A program made the position numbers and the translations under genes. The notes below the pieces were generated by a model that searched no databases, was not told where the DNA came from, and saw only the letters and a list, made by a program, of their open reading frames with translations. A DNA stretch of 64,000 nt from Eremomyces bilateralis CBS 781.70 (lineage: Eukaryota; Ascomycota; Dothideomycetes; Eremomycetales; Eremomycetaceae), in assembly GCF_010015585.1 (NCBI RefSeq), contig NW_022985085.1:130384-194383 (forward strand), in the 5' to 3' direction. Each line of letters opens with the position of its first letter. Positions within the stretch are counted from its first letter, which is position 1. Of the stretch, positions 44,358-56,457 are shown piece after piece.

Positions 44358-47104
44358 GTGGTGCTAGAACTTACCAGTAATCCTTCTGCAATCCTTATGC
44401 GAAGGGGTACGCACCGCTATTCCCCAGACCATTATGAGGGACGGCCTCCGCCCCCACTGAGTATTGGTGTGATGATCAGATGAAGATTCAAGATAGTGTT
44501 CCCCTCGGATCGTGCGCTCGAATTTTTCTCTGTGCTTCGGGCTCCGGATTTGATGGGTCCATGACCCTTGGCATCCTTAGAAGTGGCAAGTATCCTAAAG
44601 ATTCACTTCTACAGAGTACGGAAGTACCTGTAGTCCTGTACATGTACTGGGTTACCCTGGGGCGACGACGAGGGGAAGTGAACGATGTGGAGAGAGAGTT
44701 CTCCGGGTAGCCCCCAAATCGACACCTGATCGACACAGCATATTCGATAGGGCGAAGCCCGCGGATGGAAGTAGTGAGCAACTGTGGACATGGCCTGGAT
44801 ATATTGTGCTTAGAACACACCGTCGATGAACGAATGATACCGTTCCGTTAGTGACCTCGATCAAGCTTGCTTCTCGAGGCCTTCGGTGACTGGTTCCAGC
44901 GAAGGCTTGTCGAATAGTGAAAACCCTCTGACATACCCCGTCATCTGCACAATCAAAGGCCACCGGGGAAGGAGGTGGCACTTGGCAGGCTGGCAAGTGG
45001 CAGTCCATCTCAAGGACCCTGCAGATTTCGAAGAGCCAAGCCGAAGCGATTGTGATGATATCAGAATACATGATAATCATGCATGGATGAGGATATGAGG
45101 ACTCGATATCTTGCCCGCCGCACAAAAGTGAGCCCCAGTCTCTAGACATCATAGTCCATACCCCATAATCTACGTGCCAGCCGAGCAACGTCTCGGTCCA
45201 TGTAGAGCATGGCGAGGGGACGAAAATAGTAGATTGAAGTGCACATGGCTGAAACCGAGGCTCCCAGTTCCCCGGACAATGCCGAAATTGACTTGACGGG
45301 ATGAACAATGGGAGAACCGCCGAAGGAGTCGGAATAGGTATAAGATAGGGTATACTAGTCGGCCATCACCCATAGGGCACGGAATAACAAGCCAGCCCTG
45401 GAGTTGCTCGAAACTCGAAACTCGAAAGTAATAAGAATCAGATTTATCAGGAAGATACAGGATACTACCGCCCCCACCGCCGGGGCCAGTCCTGCCCAGA
45501 CTTAGCGCCAGTTGCCCCGCATCGCGGCATCACTGATTCACTGGGGTTCATTCCGGCGAAAGTGCGAATTCTTATCCCCTGTAAGGCTGATCGGAGGATC
45601 GTAATTTGTACGGACTATGAACCTTCTCTTCCAAGTTCTATTGGAGCAGTACTCCACTGATGGTCCTCGCGTCCGGCATTTAAGCTGGAGTTTCGAAATC
45701 TGAACTATGGAGAACCGGTTTCTGTTTTATCAATCAAGCATAGTGTACATTATTATGTCGAGCGACTCGCTTTCAAAGTCGCCACATACATGTACCTACT
45801 ACCTAGCGGATGGCTGATTGAAGGCGAAGGAAACCAAAAGTGTGAGGACTGAGGACTGAGGATGGGACATTCGAACTCATGCAAGCCTCCGGCACTCCGG
45901 CTGATTATGCCCGCCCGTATTTGTGGGAGGTTGGTAATTTTGTCTGGAATCTGGACGTGGGATGGGACTAGGACGGGATGGGAACTGGTGGTATTATCAT
46001 TGATTGATATGAATTCGGAATGTTCCAGGTGTGCAAGCAACTCGCCAGTCGCCACTGCTTCCAATTTACAGCATCTCGTGTGCCTGTCAATTTGGCGAAT
46101 AATGTTCGCTCCGAGGGATGGAAAGTCTGCTTCAGGTTTTGTTTTGTTCTCCCGTTGCGGGCCGGCTATTTGCTGCATGGCTGCAGTGCATATCAGTGCA
46201 AACTGCAATGCAGCCTGGCGTAGACGTCGATAATTGGTCATCCTGTCTCCTTCGTTATCCATATGTGAGAAGCATGCGCTCTCCAACCAATGGAATGATG
46301 GAATCCCAGGTTTGGAGCTTGCATGTCACTGTTGAAGACGGGCACATTGGAATCTCCCGCAAAAAAAATTGTTTTCAAATGGGGAAACAAAGGAGAATAG
46401 ATATGGGCATGTTCCTTCATAATTCTAGCTTCTCAGTAAGTACTTGGTGAAAGGAGAGAACCCAGGATGTTTCCACACTTTGCAGTCTGCAGTCTGCGGT
46501 CAGCACCCTGATCAGAGGGAAATCTAAAAAGAACGTCGACACCGACAGTGTGGTTTGTGGTCATTTTGAAGCTTCAGGCATTGGACTGTCTTCGGCCTCG
46601 TCTAGCTCGGACCGCGATTCGCTTTATTCCAATGACAACATCGCACGCCAATCATTGCCGGGCAAAGTCGCCATGTAGTGGATATAGGATAACGGATCGG
46701 GGTAGAAGATGAATTGGGGACAGAGCAGGGGGGTATTTGGTTGGGAGATGTTTCAATGTCATGATTGACGATACCTAATAGGATAGGGTAATAATGTGTA
46801 TCAGGAATAATGTCCTCAATCTCCATCGTGAGGATTTCATGATTCCATGATCCAGTCCTGAACTCTAACAATAAACCCCGACGTGAAAACGAAAGAAAGC
46901 TGTGGATGGGAAGGACTAAGACTGCAGAGGGCTAAAAAGAACGTATCCTCGCAGCACTAGGCAGGTCGTTCGAGGTGGAGTGGTGAAAGAAATACGAAAT
47001 GCTGAACGCCGAAAGGGGCAAAGGGCATACTAAGCGTTGCAGCAGCCAGCACGCCCAGAACTGCGCAGGTTGCGTGTGGACGTGTGGTGGACCGGCGCGG
47101 GACG

Positions 47105-47232
47105 GCTGCTGATGCGGGCAATGCCACGAGCACACCACTGACCATTGCTCAGTGCTCACCCCGACCAGTGAGATGGGAGACCACTGACCACTGACCAGTC
47201 ATCTCACCACTCATCACCAGTCACCACTGGAC
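47105..47232. repeat. Degenerate CACTGACC / CACCACTG repeat tract
   Basis: Within about 130 nt the strings cactgacc, gaccagtg, accactgg and ctcaccactcatcacc recur many times in both orientations (for example gaccactgaccactgaccagtcatctcacc). This is a local satellite-like expansion without coding potential. Confidence 0.65.
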
Positions 47233-49499
47233 CGTTTGGACTTTGGAGGACTCAGAAGTCAGAACTAAACTTGGGAGCTGGAACTCTGGAGATGCCCAGG
47301 ACGACAGGTAGACGGCTGGAGGACGTGCGCTGCATGATTCCGTTCCATTGTTCCAACTTCCAGAAGCCCAAATTCCAAAAGGGAATTGGAAATAGGTAGG
47401 TAAGCTATCTTGGGTATGTGCTTCTGGCATCAATTAATAGCGGGAGGCCTGGAGACGGTACGTCCGTAAACGATTTAATTCCATCCTGACAGTGCTGTGA
47501 TGTGGTAAGATTTAAGAATTAGTTCGGAGGGAGCTTCCGCAGTGAGCAGGAACTCGGTCCTCTTTTTGTTCCACGACATCTGTGCTTCTCGCCATTGTCC
47601 TCTGAACTCTTCCTCAGATAGAAGTCCAGACTACACTATTAGTCTATTACTACTAAATGCAGACCATGACCGAGTACTTCCGCTTTTAAGCGACTCGGTA
47701 GGGCTCCACAGCCTCTGTGCTTTCTCATCTCATCTTGGATTCCTTGATCCTTCGCTCCCTCATTTTTGAACCTCCACTCTCCTGCAGATCGGAAAATAAG
47801 AGGCAAGGCGGATCGAACCGTGAACGTCGAGTGACATGCGCCAATGATGGAGCGAAAGTTTGAAACCGAGCGACATTATTCATAATGCTGGACATCGTCC
47901 CCAATCTTTGTTGACTGGCCTGGTGGCGCTCGTGAAGATTGAAGAGCGAAGACTGAAGAGGAAAAAGCCAGGACGAGTGAACGACCCTCATCCTCATCCA
48001 TTCACGAGGCTCCCGAGCGGACCGATGAGTGGTCACCGCTACTTGATAGTAGATGTCCCTGGAGGCTGGGATATTAATAGTGGGATTGGATCTCAGTGAG
48101 GTGGTCTGTGTCCGGTATCGCAAGTTCGCAACCATCAAGTCACGAACGTCGCTTGTCGCGATGCGCGTCTTAGTTTGCGGTTTGACACTCGACATTTGTC
48201 TAATACGTCGCCGCTGTGGCCGTAGAAGACACTAATATCTGAGGCTTGATATCCTCGCGCTCTAACTGCGAACCGAGGTGCAAATATGACAAGAAGAGCG
48301 ACGATGCTAAGTCTCAGATTGCCATATTGGATATAGTACATAGTGAGTAGGACGCCGATGTCGATACTGTCAGACTTAGCGCAATGAAGAAAGTGAACAG
48401 TTTTGATACGACATCATGAGGACGGTTATAATTTGACTTCGACGTCCCTATCACCGATGCGCCATTCCATCCGCAATTTGATGCCCCTCGCCTCGACCAC
48501 GGAAATGTATCATGGAATTCAAGCGCCATCTCCGCTTAACGTGGTATTTGACAAGGTTCGTAAATAAGTTCGAAGAGGGCAACCAGGCCGACGTCTCGAC
48601 CAACTGGAAACCGACAGTTCGGTGGTGGACAGGTGGTTAGGTGGTGTCATGATGCTCGTTGCTTACCGTATTGCCTCACATCCAGCAAACTGAAATAGCC
48701 TATGGGGGTCAGTAATATTGTTCCTGGGTCTGCTCACAACTACTGCTATTCGTCCAATTTCGATATCATACCGGTATTAATTACAGACCATTACCGTGCC
48801 CCCGTACAGTCACTAGTGACCAGCGCTACAGACAGATACCTAATTCCTGAATCCTCCCCATGTGCCAAGACTGTGGCTTCATTGAGCCTTGCTGGCTCGC
48901 TGCCCTGATGCATCGTGTCTTTCCTGGGTGCATTTGCCTCCAATCATGATGTATTGACTCGGCTATGGACTGCCAACCCTTGAAGGCCGTTCCGCAGTTC
49001 TGCTCGCCTCCCAGCTCCAGTGTGTCTTTGACAGAGCGGACCTGTGATCCGGCACTGCAACTCCAATCTGTTACATCCAGAATCCAGATGTGAGATGAAT
49101 GACTTCGAACCACGCTACTTGCCTGCATTTCCGGAAGACCTTCCGGTCGGGATATGAGTCGCGACAGTTATCAATCCCCACTCACCCAGTCTTTCGATAG
49201 CCCTACGGCCTACACGAAGTTAGCGACGGTATCTCCCCCCATGCCATGTGCCCATGTCGTGATGTACGAGCCCTGTAGTAACTAGTAACTATGAATCCGA
49301 GCCTCGAGGATCCTCTCAGCCCAGGGAGCCTGGTCTACAGGCTGGTAAGGTAGCCAGTCTATTCCGTGCCCAGTGCTCGCTCACCTTGTATTTTGAACGG
49401 TAAATACGGTAATGAGAGGGCAGAAATTCAGAAGATCGTACGGGATACGACCCACTCCTGGAGTGTCCCGGCGACGCTACGTTTACTGAGCATGCTCTG

Positions 49500-50916
49500 T
49501 TGCTCTATCATCGTTGCCCGCCAGTCCATTTGTATCAACTTGGCTGCTCTTGCTGGCCTTCGCATTTGCTCTATCGTTTCTCCTTCTTCTCCCTCAGACC
49601 CTCTTCTCCCCCAGGAAGACAAAAGCAGACCGTCTGACTCGGAACTGGCCGCCAAAATCCCCGCTCCCCGATCTATTTCCTACGTTGTGTTTTCCTGTTG
49701 CACACACCTCAATACTTATACAGCACACCCTCGCACACAGTCATCTGGAACACATTTGGTGGGGACACATAGTGGTTCCAGGCGCCGCCAAATTGCATCA
49801 CGACGAAACCTGGCTATCCGGATCGTCACGCCCGAGGGATGGGCTGAGGAATGGCCCAACTTGCCCCGCGATTCCTTGAACACACCCCCAGCCTTAGGGA
49901 TTAATATCCCGTCCAGAAGCGACACCAAGGAGGAGGCAACGAGCCGTCGAACCAGGAGCCTTGACTCTAGTTTCGTTAGTGTCGCAACTCGAAAGCCTTG
50001 CTATTAATCTGGGCTCTTCACTCTACCTTACTGGGTCGTCCTCAGGTCCTCTCGTGATCAGTGGCCTCCTCATTCTTCCCTCCTCTTATTCCGCACACGG
50101 AGAGCACTAACGTGAACCCTGCCGGTGTGGTCCCCAGTCTCCCCTGTGGCCCCCGTCATTTCTTACATACCCGCCGCCCCTCCGCCGGTCCGCCTGGTCA
50201 AGCACCGTACTCCAAACTCCACGCCTCGGCGAACAGGCTGCACAACCAATAACTGGTTCAGTACTGGAGCCGATTCCAGTTCTTGGCTTCTTGCACACTT
50301 GCACAACCGTGGTCGGTGGTCTTCACTATCGCTCCTAACTCTTAAGCTCTTGGACGTGGCTCAGCCCTGTCCCCAGTTTATTTCGTTCTCAGCTACACCC
50401 GTCTCGAATCATAGGGCTGAACTCAATATTCGCCTGACGCCCACTCCCTCCCTTCCCCCCCATCCACACTCTCATTCATTCTCCGCGCTAATAACATTCG
50501 TTATTGACACTTATTGTCCTCCCTTCCCCCCCTCCCCCTAGTTCCATTCAGATCTTCATATCTGCAGCTTTGCACGACCTCGACGCCGCCGCCCGTGGCA
50601 CTGCAATATCCCGTCGTCCGTTGCGCCATCACACTACCTATTACTCCTCTTCTTCCGCTTTCCCCGTCCCCTCCGTACCTCCGTCCTCCCCTGTCTCTAG
50701 GGCTTACGCTGTCCACTGGTTTTCGTCTCATCTGCATTAATTATTTCCGCCCGCGCCGCTGTCCTCCTCTGGCTGTTCCTCCCTCCAATTGTTTCCAAAA
50801 TAAACCTTCGTCCCTGCCGCTGGCCCCCTCTTCCCGCGCCATCTCATCGAGTGGCGTTCACCGGACGCAAGGCGACGTAACTGTTCAGCCGGTGGCAATC
50901 GTTCTTCTGTGCAACC
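49500..50916 (+). promoter_or_regulatory. Pyrimidine-rich upstream region/leader of the C2H2 gene
   Basis: The plus strand is dominated by C and T, with runs such as ctcccttcccccccatccacactctc (in part) near 50450 and cctcccttccccccctccccct near 50520. CT-rich tracts just upstream of the start codon are common in highly regulated fungal genes and often mark transcription start regions. The exact promoter cannot be placed from sequence. Confidence 0.45.
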
Positions 50917-53046
50917 ATGTCGTCCTCTCCTCCTTCAATCAGACTATATGATCCAGGAACACACCATGCTGGTGTCCACTCGATACCTCGCCGCACCTCC
51001 GCCATGGCCATACCCAATGCCTTTCAGCCGCCTCCCCCTCCATTACCACCGCCGAGATTCGTGCCACAATTGCAACACATCCACATCCCCGATCCTCACC
51101 GCGTCACCGACTTCGGGAGCGACGGTTCGCCGTCCGTCAAGGCCGGCTCGAGTCTTCTAGGGGGATTCCAATTCAGTCGCAATGACCGATGCGGCTCAAT
51201 TAAAGGCCATGACTTGGACGACAGTCCATCCACCGCTCCCGGCGCTTCGGATCGCGACATGGCCGCCGACAAAATGAGCGAGAGCGAAGGGAGCTTGCCG
51301 AATCCTGATCGACCAAGGATGGCTAGCTACAGGTTCGTGTCCTCGCCTATTCCCCTCGTGCGACGTGAGCAGAGACTGACATTGATTATGAATAGCCTAC
51401 AGAGCGAACAGCAACTTGGTCGGCAAGCCGTCGCCAACTCCTCTCAGAACTACGATCGACATTTGCTATCGAAAATCGGCAATCCAAATACACCCTCGAG
51501 AAACGCCGCTCCTCCATTGTTCGGGTCGAACACCTCTCCGCACAATGTCTTGGACCTCAAACCTCTCGCCCTCCCAGAACGCCGGCACAGTGCAGTCGAT
51601 TCACCCCTCAGTCGGTGGCCAAGCGCGCCGTCATCGGGAATATCGCCGGGCACCACGAGCTTCAGGAGCCCGCTTTCGGAACATGCGCCGGACGGCATAC
51701 TATCCGGTCGCCACCACAGCTTCTCTGTCGCTCCCGACGCGATGGACGACGTTCAATCATCAGATTCGAGATCACACCGCGGTGCGGATGACCACCACCA
51801 TAGCATCTTCATGGATCAGGATATGGAGGATGGCGGAATGCAAGATCTCAACCTCCACGATCGAAGTCCATCCAGCTCCGAAGAGTCGCAGACGGTTGGA
51901 AAATGCGGTGTGAAACGTCGTGCTGATGGGCCTCCCGGTGAAAGCAGTCGGGACGACAAAATACCGATGAGTGCAAGCGAATTGTTCTCGAGACGACCCT
52001 CGCAGCTGTCGGGACTACGGGCATCACCCTACTCAAGGATCCATGTCGGCTCGGGCTCCATCTCGTCCGGAACGTCGTCCGTGGGTCAAAGAATAGGATC
52101 GTACGGATCTTCATGGGGACTGTCCGTTGCCAGCAGCGTGACGAGTTACGGCGGCAACGACCAGAAACTATCTCCCAGCGCGTTGTCACCATCCGGAGAG
52201 GGGGAATTGGGGGTCGGATCTCCGTTCTCGAGGAACAAGTCTGCAAACACTAGTCCTCGAGGTTCACTTTCGCAAGGCCATCAACGACATCCGTCCGAAA
52301 GCGAGGCTCCTCGTAGTCGCAAACATTCCGCGGATCAAACCAACGCTCAACGGAGAGACAGCGCCACGAAGAATCAAGGGCAGTTTATATGCGAGTGTTG
52401 CCCCAAGAAGCCGAAGAAATTTGACAGTCAAGAAGAACTACAGTACGTTTACCGAGAACCTTGATTTCACCTTATCGTGTGACTTGGCGGCAATATTCTC
52501 TGACCATGCTAACCCTTCCTCAGAGTGCATGCACTTGAAAAGCAGTATCAGTGTCAATACTGCCCTAATCGATTCAAAAACAAAAACGAGGCCGAGCGCC
52601 ACCAGAACTCCCTCCATCTGCGCCGCCATTCCTGGTCCTGCGCCGCCCTCGCCGGAGTGCACGCCGCCTTCCACGTCTCAAGCGCGAACCCCTCCGCTGC
52701 CGACGTGTGCGGCTACTGCGGCGAGGAGTTCCCTCACCCAATCAACTGGGACGCACGCCGCGAGCACCTGCACCACGTGCATAAATTCGGCGACTGCAAC
52801 CAGGCGAAGAAGTTTTTCCGGGCGGACCATTTCCGGCAGCATCTGAAGCACAGCCACGCGGGGACGAGCGGGAAGTGGACGAACATGCTGGAGAACTCGT
52901 GCATGAAGGACGAGCCGCCCCCAATCCCCACGACCAGCGTGATGAAGGAGCGGAACGCAAGTATCGCAGGGGGGTCGCCAGGGAGCGTATCGATGAACGG
53001 GTCATCGGTGCCAAGCGTCATCGACGAGGCGATGGATGAGTCATGA
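50917..53046 (+). CDS. C2H2 zinc-finger transcription factor
   Basis: Three exons: 50917-51332, 51396-52442 and 52524-53046, giving 661 residues. About 470 residues of Ser/Pro-rich disordered sequence precede a Cys/His-rich block at about 470-600: FICECCPKKPKKFDSQEEL, then QYQCQYCPNRFKNKNEAERH, NSLHLRRHSWSCAAL, VCGYCGEEFPHPINWDARRE and FFRADHFRQHLKHSHAGTSG. This block is strongly conserved in filamentous ascomycetes in my recollection, but I cannot name a characterised orthologue. It probably binds DNA in the nucleus. The 7.7 kb desert upstream fits a heavily regulated gene. The first intron (63 nt, gttcgt...atag) is stop-free and in frame, so it could also be retained; the second contains stops. 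Confidence 0.86.
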
Positions 53047-55324
53047 TCTGATGCGGATTTTAGGGGCGTATTATCACTATGCATGGGACAGGGGCGGAGT
53101 AACTCGGAGGCTTGCATATTTGAGATATATCCTATCTTTGTGCATCACGGAGCATGGCGTGAGCGTTGGCAAGGAGCATTGGCATGGCGGGTTCAAAATT
53201 CAAACTACCCGGAGCGGCGGTTGGGCTATTCTTTCAATCTGATCCATTGTCACGTCCGAAAGCAAACACCTTTCTACGCAGTGCCACGGACCCCGTTCGC
53301 CTGCAACTGCTGCTGTCCTCCCTCAGTGGGTGAGCGAATGCGAATCAGCGAAGACACACCGACCGATGGAGTATCGGTGTCCGGGATCGGGTCATTTCCC
53401 CTCTTCTCGGAGATTATCGGGGATTTATGAAACTGTACGAGGACAATGGTCAACGCAAAGGCATTGTGTATATGAAGGGTTCTATAGGCAAGGCAATCTC
53501 TCCTGTACATATCAACGTTAGTCAAAACTAGGGCTGGTCAATACCTGGTATACACTGATTTCAGCATCATGAACCCTATTTCTATTACTTTTTGATTCAC
53601 ATGACGTATCTCCGTCCAACAACAGGCGCCTTCTTCGCCGCAACTGGTCCACCACGAAGGGTCAAAGCTCAACCTCCATAAGGCGCCCCTTAGTCATCTG
53701 GCGGCACGGAACGTGGGTGGGTTGCTGTACTGACGCAAGTAGGTTTAGCATCGGGGCCATGATGAAAGGTGAGATTCTCTCAGGGTTTGCCCTTGTCCAT
53801 GTGCATCAGTGGAGGCCCCTTCAGAAAAGGCGTATAGAGAGTGCCCGTGTCGCTGGCTGTGAGGCGGTTTAGTGCTGACAGGGCTTGGGCGGGATACGGA
53901 TAGTCAGCAGGTGGTAGTTCGTGTGGCGCGGGTGCACATATCAGAATTCTAAATACGGTGTCGGATACAGCATCTAGATAGCCTGGCAGCAGTGAGTCGA
54001 CTACTCGCGAAGCTACATCTGAATTTTAATCGACCATTTGCTTGATCGAGTTGGATTGGACTGACGTCTGACATGACTGGGGAGGTAGTGCGACGGTCCG
54101 TCCGGTCACCACGGAGCCAAGCAACGCGCCAAATATTATCTCATGCTGACAAGCGGAACCAGCAGGGCAATCCGACCCGCCCTGGCGGAACACACTCAGA
54201 TCAGATTCCTCTTTCCACCCTTATTATAACATCATCACGAGGATCATGGACCGTGTCTGGCTGGGCAAAAGTCTACGAAAAGTTCCCGAGCGCCCACGAT
54301 GGTCGAGAACTCGTCGACTGTTACCCGCGATGGGAGATAGGGTGCTGACAACACGTGTCCTAGCCCGGAAACGGTTAGCTTCAGAACACATGATGGCGTC
54401 GTCGCGAGTATCGTGGAATGCTGGGTGCATGACTGAGGCTTGCCGACTTTCTATCCCATCCTGGGGCCCTGGTGCCCCCAGAATCCCAGTTGTCAAGTCG
54501 AACCGAGACCAGGGCGTCTAGAGGGTCATATTGGCAGCGGTGGATACGGACGAGGGTAGATATGCTCGCTCATCATCGCTTCCCACCCCACATGGGCCAA
54601 AACGACTCATAGAGCCTACGGACGACACTCCGTCATGATGCTTGTCGTCATAGCCGATGAGGGACACCGACTCCATGCAAGTTGCAACCAGTCCAAGACA
54701 TGGAGCGGATATCGCGCCAAAGGAGGACATCTGATGGTGATCTTAATCGCTTAGGGAGGGAGGAGGGTTCGTCATAACCGTGGGATGATTGATAATGGCA
54801 TTCCAACCCTATGCAATGCGCTCTTGCCCGGAAAGGTTCGAGGTGTCGACGACACCGTAATGGTGGGTTAACGCGGCTGCTTGACCAGGGTGCGGTTAAG
54901 TGAAGCGATCTGCACCCTATTATCGAGGTTGGGAAGGTTTAATAAGATACAGCCAAGGCTTTGACATCGTGTCCATGTTGAAAACGTGCAGTTATACGCG
55001 ACACCGGCGGTGAATATCGGCAAGGATATCGAATGACGGAAATCCAGTGTGTCGCGAACAGGCTCTTATAACAGACCATCCAGTGCCCCAGAAAGTCATA
55101 GAGAGGCGCCCCTTGCCACAACTGGTGGTGTCCTTTTGTCGAAGTAGCGGATCATGCCAACGTGACATCCCACGCAGGACTCTTCAGTATATGCGGTTCG
55201 ATTGGATCGGATCACCAATCTTTACATTCCTGAAACGATAGGGGATGACAGCAAAGCGAATGGATCGATGTCTAAAAGCTGTAGTCGTTGATGATACTCT
55301 ACGGTCTTGGGGTGACGTTTGGGG
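53047..55324. other. Intergenic stretch between convergent C2H2 and VFA1 genes
   Basis: A 2.3 kb stretch between two facing stop codons, with only short frames and no recognised family, RNA gene or repeat. It is longer than needed for two 3' ends. Confidence 0.45.
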
Positions 55325-56068
55325 TTAGAGGTCGTTAGGTGGGACGGATGGGAAGGACGACGGATTCTTCAATCGTTCTGCATTCTTTCGTGCCATCTCA
55401 GCATTGCGAATGCGGTCGACACGCATCCTATAGAAATTCCTAGACCGGTATTAGCATATACAGCAGAGAGCTGGATATCCGAGCCCAATATACTCAGAGA
55501 GGAAGTTTCGTACTTCTGTAACGTGAAAATCCTTGGACCTTCGGTGGAGGATTTCTGTTTTTCCTCTTCGGACAGTTCCTTGATCTACGACTGTTAGCTA
55601 TATTCGAGCAATGGATATCAACACATAAGTACTTTCTCATCCCGCTCCTTCTCATCCTTCTTCTCCTCTTCCTCCTCTGCCTTGGAGTTCTTGCCGTCGG
55701 ACTTCTTCGAGTCTTTTTTCTTGGACTTCTCCTTTCTCTTCTTTTGTCGCTCTTCGTACTCGGCTTTCACCTTTGCGATCTCTTTCTCCAGCTCTTCCTT
55801 TTTGCGCTTCTCCTCGGCCGCGGCAGCGGCCGCCGTCGCCTCTGTGGCATCCGGCACGGAAAAATTTCGATCCTGGAGATGCCCGGGACAGATGTAGAAG
55901 TAATCCTTTATGCACTCAGAACCTAATCAAGGCAAATTTGACCGAGAAGGTTACCTTGCTGTCGGGTGTGATAAGCACACTGCTTGATGGTTTATAGCAT
56001 ATCCAACATGCCTTTGCGGCGCTATCGGCCACACGTCGGTGATGCCACAGGTTCGGTAGAGCTGCCAT
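55325..56068 (-). CDS. VFA1: Vps4-associated protein Vfa1
   Basis: Four exons: 56068-55955, 55905-55633, 55578-55514 and 55439-55325, giving 188 residues in phase. The N-terminal zinc-binding segment (KACWICYKPSSSVLITPDSK, then DYFYICPGHLQDRNFSVPD) has the paired Cys of the Vfa1 family. The middle is a highly charged Lys/Glu coiled-coil-like stretch. The C-terminus (PRIFTLQKNFYRMRVDRIRN, then AEMARKNAERLKNPSSFPSV, PPNDL) is the conserved Vfa1 end that contacts the Vps4 MIT domain. Known role: Vfa1 stimulates the Vps4 ATPase that disassembles ESCRT-III at endosomes. It is head-to-head with NUP133. Confidence 0.9.
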
Positions 56069-56457
56069 CGAATGCGACGATTCAGTGATTTACCCTGGTT
56101 TATATAGAGAGAAAATAATTAGAGAGCTAAGCAGCAGTTGTCCTGTGTTTTGAAGTAGTAATCACAATGTCCTTTCCTGTTGCTATCGAGCAGTGAGGAG
56201 TTGATGTCGAACTGTGGCTCAAGTGCCACCAGCCACACCCGATCTGCCTAGTAACACCACCTGCAACATCCCTGCTACTTAGCTCTTCACCTTCTGGAGT
56301 TTGGACAACACATTTACACCTCCGATCATTGATCAGTCCTGACTCCAAACCCGGAGCTTTCAAGCTTCCAAATTCTCATTGTGTAACCACCGGCATCTCT
56401 ATCAAATCCATCGCCGGTTCCTCCACGCGTCTCACCACAGTTGGCGCCAGTCCCACG
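56069..56457. promoter_or_regulatory. Divergent promoter VFA1 / NUP133
   Basis: A 389 nt stretch between two start codons read outward, so it serves as a compact bidirectional promoter. I see no distinctive box. Confidence 0.45.

Larger units (their letters stand above)
43186..50916. other. 7.7 kb gene desert upstream of the C2H2 regulator
   Basis: No frame here shows a recognisable protein. The longest are a 218-codon minus frame (44652-45308), a 177-codon minus frame (45753-46286) and a 213-codon plus frame (49366-50007), all with random-looking composition. Landmarks are a short inverted repeat at 44342-44357, small tandem runs near 45408 and 45844, a CACTGACC-rich repeat at 47105-47232, and a long pyrimidine-rich plus strand from about 49.5 to 50.9 kb that looks like promoter and 5' leader. 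No tRNA is identified. Confidence 0.5.

Noticed and set aside
45753-46286. 177-codon minus-strand frame in the desert
   Set aside because: Random-looking composition, no motif, and no splice-consistent neighbours.
47805-47830. GGTTCGATCC-like string (minus strand), resembling a tRNA B box
   Set aside because: It lacks the full GGTTCGANTCC pattern, and no A box or cloverleaf stems can be paired around it.
49366-50007. 213-codon plus-strand frame before the C2H2 gene
   Set aside because: It sits in pyrimidine-rich sequence where other frames are open too, and has no recognisable domain; leader sequence is the better reading.
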